From the NCBI RefSeq assembly GCF_030272615.1, contig NC_081412.1, positions 691,616,083-691,680,082 of the forward strand: a DNA stretch of 64,000 nucleotides, written 5' to 3'. Numbering within the stretch: position 1 is the stretch's first letter; every line of letters starts with the position of its first letter. The notes under the pieces are model-generated. The model saw nothing but the letters and a program-made list of their open reading frames with translations, ran no database searches and had not been told where the DNA came from. Below are positions 58,876-64,000 of this stretch, piece after piece. This DNA is from Cryptomeria japonica. Its lineage: Eukaryota; Streptophyta; Pinopsida; Cupressales; Cupressaceae. Made by a program: the position numbers and the translations under genes.

Positions 58876-61800
58876 CCACAAGTTGCAACATTGGGATCTT
58901 TGGTCAAATATTTTATCCTTATTCTTTTATAGTGTGTTGTCGTAGTAATTCATTAACTGTGCTTCTTGTCTTCCTTGATGCATTATAGTGAAAGAATATT
59001 TTACTTTATATTCTCTTTCTTTTCCCTAAATTAAAGTGTCTAACAATGTGTGTATAATTAAGTCCTTGGGTATACTTCTTTAATATTAGTAATTGATGAT
59101 TTGATTTGAACTACATAAAGGTACCTAGCATATACTTGGATGCAAAAGATAGTACTGATATGATGAATGAACACGTTTATAGATTATAATGAAATTGTAT
59201 GAACTTCTTTATTGAAAATGCCATTTATATGATTAGGCTTACCATGTTGGAATGATGTGTTGTTTTCCTTATGACTAGTTATAAAAAGTGTGGGTGTACA
59301 TAATAATTTGTATGTAACAGTTGGGTTAAGCTTCACACCTAGGTGAAGAAATTAGATCATATATATATGTTGTATGGGTGTTAACTTTATTCCTCTCCTT
59401 TCCCTACCTTGATATGCAATAAAAGGATGATGATTTATGATGTATTTTGTACCAATTAACAATAATTTCATATTTTGTGAATGGGATCTTATATGTATTA
59501 AATCTTGTTTGTATAGAACTCACCTTGTTGTATGTTCCTAATTTTTCAAGTTATGTTTATTAAATCTTGGAAATCTCATGGAATAGTATATTTTTGTTCC
59601 TTAGAAAAATGTAACTATATATCATGTGGTAGTGGTTGCACTGTTCTATAAAGCTTGTGTACTTATAGAATTTTATTAGCCTTGTATGGCCTCACTTGAT
59701 TTAATATGTACACATTATTCATTAGAATGCTAGCACTCTATTTTCCTCTTTTCTCTGTCTAGATGTTTTATTAATGAATATGCTACTTGGGAATATAAGT
59801 AGACTAGTATATGTAATGAGAATTGTTTGATTAGAATGAATCTTATGTTGGGAAAACAAGTTATTGTATTGTATACATGATCCTTTTAATATAGAATATT
59901 GGATGGAATGTCATTTTCTTGATGATATTTTTAAAGTGTGTATGTGAAATTGGAATCATTCTTTCATGTTCTTATTGTCTTGGGTAATGGTTGGCGTAAA
60001 CCTTGAAAGGACCTATATGCCTTTGATGAAATATGAATATTGTGGTTGATCAAGAAAACATGAAAGGCAATGGTGTTACCATTTCCTCGTGAATGGAATT
60101 TGGAAAGAAAGTTCTCTTCTTAGAGATCTAGTACATTGAATGAGTGTATGACATGTCATTAATTGATAGAAATTCCTTGGATGTTGTTGAAATATTTATG
60201 AGGATGGTTGATTAGTGATATATACTTTAAAGGGAATTTTAATGGAACTGGGGTACTTGTATATGGAATAATTTCTATTTATTTATTCTTGTGGGAAAAG
60301 TAATGAAGATCTTTCTTGAGTAGATGATAGTGTTATTGAAAAGTACTCCATATAAATGTGAATAAACTAGAACAGATGCTTATGTTGGGTGTTGTGAGAA
60401 ACCAGTTCTTTCTTTGTGTGCCCATGGGATGGTGAAGTAATCAACCATGGAGGATATTTTTACTTGTGGGTATGAGAATACCGTAGTATATATGTGTTGT
60501 TTGCATGTTTGTTACCCTACTGAGTTCCAACCCATAGGTTGTTGATAAGTTAGTATGTGAAGGGGTAGTAGAAGAAGTCATCATTTCTTGAATAGTATGC
60601 ATCGACATACGAATAATGGTGGCGTGAAGTGACCTTAGCTTTTCTAATTCAAGGAAAAAATATATAAAACAAACCTATATTAAAAAAAAGGTGTACTCAT
60701 TGCTTCCCCTTATGATGAACCAACTTGTATGGTTCATATGTGCCAGCCTAATCCCCACAATTATTGAGCATATTGGTGGAAGTTCTTGAGCATATTGATG
60801 GTAGTTATTGAGCATATTGATGGTAGTTCTTGAGTATAGTGATAGTATGTCTTGGAGGATCATTTACCTTGTCTTCATGAAAGGTATGTTATTTCCACAT
60901 GAGTTGCCAATTGGGGGATGGGGTCGAGAGTGAGAAGGAATACCAAGATAACCCACTGGGGCTATGTGATGACATGTGTCGCCACTTGGGAGCCAACATC
61001 TAGGGTGAGAGGGACTGCTAGGATAACCCAAGTGGGGCCATGTGTTTCATGTATATTTATAGTTTGAGGCCCAGCATGTGGAGGGAGATTTATTACCCAT
61101 GCTGAGATGGATTTCGTACCTACACATGTTCTGACATGATGTCATAGGTATGATGCCACACCCCACTAATGTTCTAGCATAGTTGTACATAATAATGTCA
61201 TGCTGCTGATAGTAGCAAGTCAAGCTCGAGAGCATGATGCCATGCATATAGATATGTGAAGGCTCACATATATGTTATGTATTTCTACATGATGCAGAGC
61301 GATAGGGAGACACTTGCACATGTAGAGAGGAACCCATGGTTGCTCGACTATTATTGTGTCGGTAGGCATATGGGTGTGCCCTAGCCATGTATATCTCTAG
61401 CTTATAGCAAGTATCCTAAGAGGTATGTTTCTATGCAGGGTGTGACCTACGTGTTCCTTTTCCATGAGGTACACTGCCATGCGGGATATGTCCATGTGTG
61501 ATTTCTCCACTTGGAGTATTGTCATGTTGTGTTGAGACACGATGCAGGATGTAGTAAACATCACCATGCAACCTACCAATTTTGTTTGGGGTAGGGCCAT
61601 ACCGCACGATGATGCAATGTGGGGTGATGTTGAGGTGCACATCGCCATGCCATGTGGGTAGTGTGACTATGTCGCACCACATGATGAGCTATTGAGATAG
61701 TTGGACAATTGTTCCCTCCTTCCTCGTTTGGTGGCTAGATTCTAGTCACATAGTGATGCTATGTGCAATTTATGATATTTGTATTTATTCTATTTTTTAC

Positions 61801-62914
61801 TGTGAAGGTTTATCCATGATCATGTGATCTTTTGCATATTTGACTTAGTGTTGCAATTCCATGGATACTTCTTGTCTTACTATTGAAATTGCTGATTTAT
61901 TTTCTTTATTCATCCATATATTGGTGGCTAAAATATTTTATCTTTATTGTTTTCAAATGTTGGTCTTGTGTCGTAATGTGATTCCTCTCCAAGGATGTAT
62001 GAGGAAGTATTGGTTGAGTGTATATGAGGAAGTAGACGTAGGGAACCTTTGAGGATGGGGGTATGTGAGGTTGTGATGCAGCTAGGATCCACTACCTATT
62101 TATGTGTGGTTTCTATCTCTTGGAGGCTAACCACCTTCCACAAACAAGGGATGGTCACGAAGGTCTTGTAAGGAAGGTCTCACCGCTATGTGGATGCCCT
62201 AGCACCATCAAGCCCTTGAGTGAGATGTTAAGATATGGAGATGCTAGATATATATGATTATGTATTTTGTTCTAAGACCATGCATGTAGATATTGGTTAT
62301 GCATATTATCTATGACCGAGCATGGAGATGCTCGTGTAGCCTTGTGATGTGTATTTCCCAATGATGTGGATGGGTATTTATGAATTAAGTATTGAGTTAA
62401 ATGTGTGTTTTGTCACTATTTTATTATCAATGGACATTAAAAAAGTTTTACTATGCATGAAAAGTATAAAAAAATATTGTGCTATGTGTTTTTCGCGGAT
62501 ACTAACATGGAGATGGAATCTGAAACTTGAAGCTATTTTTATGCAATAATATATTAGGAAGCGGGTGGAATAGTAAATGAAATTGAACATGATGGCATGT
62601 TTTTCTTGTATGAGTTAGTAGATGAAGGCTATAATTTGTTGTTAGCCAAAATTAATGCACAACTTTGGTTTTATTAAAGGAATGAAATGCTTATTTCACT
62701 ATTGTGATTATAATTAGCTCCAAGAATGATAGTAAATGTATGAATTTGGATGTATCTAACTATGGATAATTGCATTCATAAAGGAATTAGCAATGATGTT
62801 TCATTTATCTGAGAAAAGATATATATGTACATTGTGATATTTGTTTAATAAGTTTCAGGACTAATGTGTGCTCTTTATCATATAAGCTTTTGCGACTTCC
62901 AAGAGTAAGTCGAG
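58876..62914 (+). other. LARD non-coding interior
   Basis: No gag or pol similarity in any frame. It contains a 22-bp tandem array (60761-60848), a duplicated segment of about 75 bp (60901-61045) and a CATG/GATG-rich stretch (61050-61690). Two overlapping minus-strand frames of 83 codons near 61397-61682 look like by-products of that repetitive stretch. Confidence 0.6.
60761..60848 (+). repeat. 22-bp tandem repeat, four units
   Basis: Unit TT(A/C)TTGAGCATATTGATGGTAG; units start at 60761, 60783, 60805 and 60827, with the last diverged. Confidence 0.85.
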
Positions 62915-62929
62915 TTTTGGGGGGGAGGA
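62915..62929 (+). promoter_or_regulatory. LARD polypurine tract
   Basis: TTTTGGGGGGGAGGA immediately before the 3' LTR. Confidence 0.75.
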
Positions 62930-63966
62930 TGTAATGCCCCTCTAGACTGGCTACAAATAAGGGGGTATTGTGATACTATACCTTTGCTATAATAATATTA
63001 GTAGATAGATTCGATATTAAATACTAATTAATATAGCTGGAATATGGATAAATGAGGATATGTTGGTTAATATAATTATTAATTTATTATTAAGTGTTGA
63101 CTATAATTGAGTTTAATTTAATTAATTATTAGTACTTTGGAGCAATTAATAATTAATGCATATGTTGGAATGTATAAATTTGGCTAAGGAATAAAATAAC
63201 ACTTTATCTTTTGATTAATAAATTTATATTATAGTTGTAAAAAAATTAATTAATAAAAATGTTTTGTTTAATAATGTAAATAAAAAGCTTTATTTATTGT
63301 TTTATTGAGTCATATTTTAATGTTTGATAAATTAAATGTTTTTAAATTTTTTGAGTATTTGTAATTAAATATTTTAATTAAATCTTTTTTTTGAGAAGGG
63401 TTATTTTTTTAGAGCTTTTGTGCATATGTGAGTGATTTGGGAAGTTTCCTTTTCCTTGTGATGTTTTTTTTGGGGTATAATCTAGAAAATTTCCAGAATG
63501 GGGGGTTGGTTCATTGTTGCCTTTCTTGTCTTGTTTTTGGGGAAGAAAGTTCGAGGAAGTTAAATTTTTGTAGGGGTTTTGGATGAAGTTTTGCAAGATG
63601 GATCTTGCTTTTTGGTTAGCTATGTGTTGTCGATGCTGGAGATTTTGAAGCTTTTTCTTGCAAGTTCATTGCAAGGATTGCATTCAAGGTAGGGTTTAAG
63701 AATCCCTTGTTTTGTGAAATCTTTGTAAAGAATATTGTCTTTTGGCCCTTGGAAGAATTTGTTGTGGTAGATTGTTATTGAAAAGCTTATGTGTGAATAT
63801 TGATTCTGTAAACAAAGTTTTTAATCTTATAATTTTGGAGTTGGGGTTTTGATAGACTTTAATCAAGTCCCTTATTGTTGATCATGGAATAAATCTCGAA
63901 TTAAAGCATGTTTCTTTATTTTTTTTTCTAATTTTGGAAATGAAATTATGTCAGGGGTTTTATTAA

Positions 63967-64000
<34 letters not shown>
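62930..64000 (+). repeat. LARD 3' LTR, cut by window end
   Basis: 1,071 bp visible, collinear with 41460-42530. It ends inside a (TC)n run (63972-64000) where the 5' copy has (GT)n. Confidence 0.85.

Larger units (their letters stand above)
41460..64000 (+). mobile_element. LARD: large non-coding LTR element with nested insertions, runs off the window
   Basis: The 5' LTR begins TGTAATGCCCCTCTAGACCGG at 41460 and, after the CO2 insertion, ends at 58863 with GGGCATTACA, the exact inverted repeat of its start. A primer site follows. A purine tract at 62915-62929 precedes the 3' LTR, which starts TGTAATGCCCCTC at 62930 and continues past 64000. Net LTR length is about 3.56 kb and the interior is 4,066 bp with no gag or pol in any frame: the LARD pattern of very long LTRs and a non-coding interior. 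The candidate left TSD is AAAGG (41455-41459); the right one is outside the window. The first 120 bases of the LTRs differ at about seven positions. Confidence 0.85.

Noticed and set aside
61397-61682. Two overlapping 83-codon minus-strand frames
   Set aside because: They lie in a CATG/GATG-rich repetitive stretch of the LARD interior and overlap in different frames; no recognisable protein.

Overview
This 64 kb window looks like plant nuclear heterochromatin made almost entirely of LTR retrotransposons and their debris. I found no intact host gene, no rRNA or tRNA gene and no CRISPR array. The plant assignment rests on plant-type Ty1/copia gag-pol, a Ty3/gypsy element with a C-terminal chromodomain, initiator-Met-tRNA primer sites (TGGTATCAGA-like) and a very large LTR-retrotransposon derivative (LARD). 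The age and density of the nesting would fit a large genome such as a gymnosperm, but that is a guess.

Layout, with boundaries read from LTR ends and target-site duplications (TSDs). 1-1212: end of a copia-type LTR. 1582-2110: minus-strand gag remnant. 3162-16184: a minus-strand reading frame of unknown function (about 1,190 codons) broken into three pieces by two non-autonomous LTR elements. These are NE1 (3827-10460, plus, TSD AACAT), which has a zinc-knuckle gag-like frame, a second long frame and no pol, and NE2 (12012-14824, minus, TSD TAGAT), which has short LTRs and a GC-rich interior. 16633-17445: five diverged hairpin-forming repeats. 17730-25923: a decayed minus-strand copia gag and LTR split by GY, a plus-strand chromodomain gypsy element (18362-24560). 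26014-31712: CO1, a minus-strand copia element (TSD CATTT), apparently inserted in another LARD-like LTR that continues to about 35 kb. 35298-36500: FR, a deletion fragment joining a CO1-family LTR to the 3' end of an NE1-type interior. 36500-41459: AT-rich sequence with tandem repeats.

41460 to the window end is a three-level nest. The LARD has LTRs of about 3.56 kb beginning TGTAATGCCC and ending GGGCATTACA, and a non-coding interior of about 4.07 kb. Its 5' LTR was split by the copia element CO2 (43218-57055, plus, TSD GGAAT), and CO2's reverse-transcriptase/RNase H region was split by the opposite-strand copia element CO3 (47973-54847, near-TSD CTTTT/CTTGT).

The most interesting material is the pol-less NE1 family. 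Its second frame is unlike gag or pol, its C-terminal segment recurs in FR next to a different LTR family, and its polypurine-tract/3'-LTR junction is nearly the same as in CO1, CO2 and CO3. This suggests it was mobilised in trans by these copia elements. Nearly all coding sequence here is decayed. In CO1 pol all eight in-frame stops are TAG or TGA at positions that read as Gln, Trp or Arg codons, as expected from cytosine deamination of methylated DNA.
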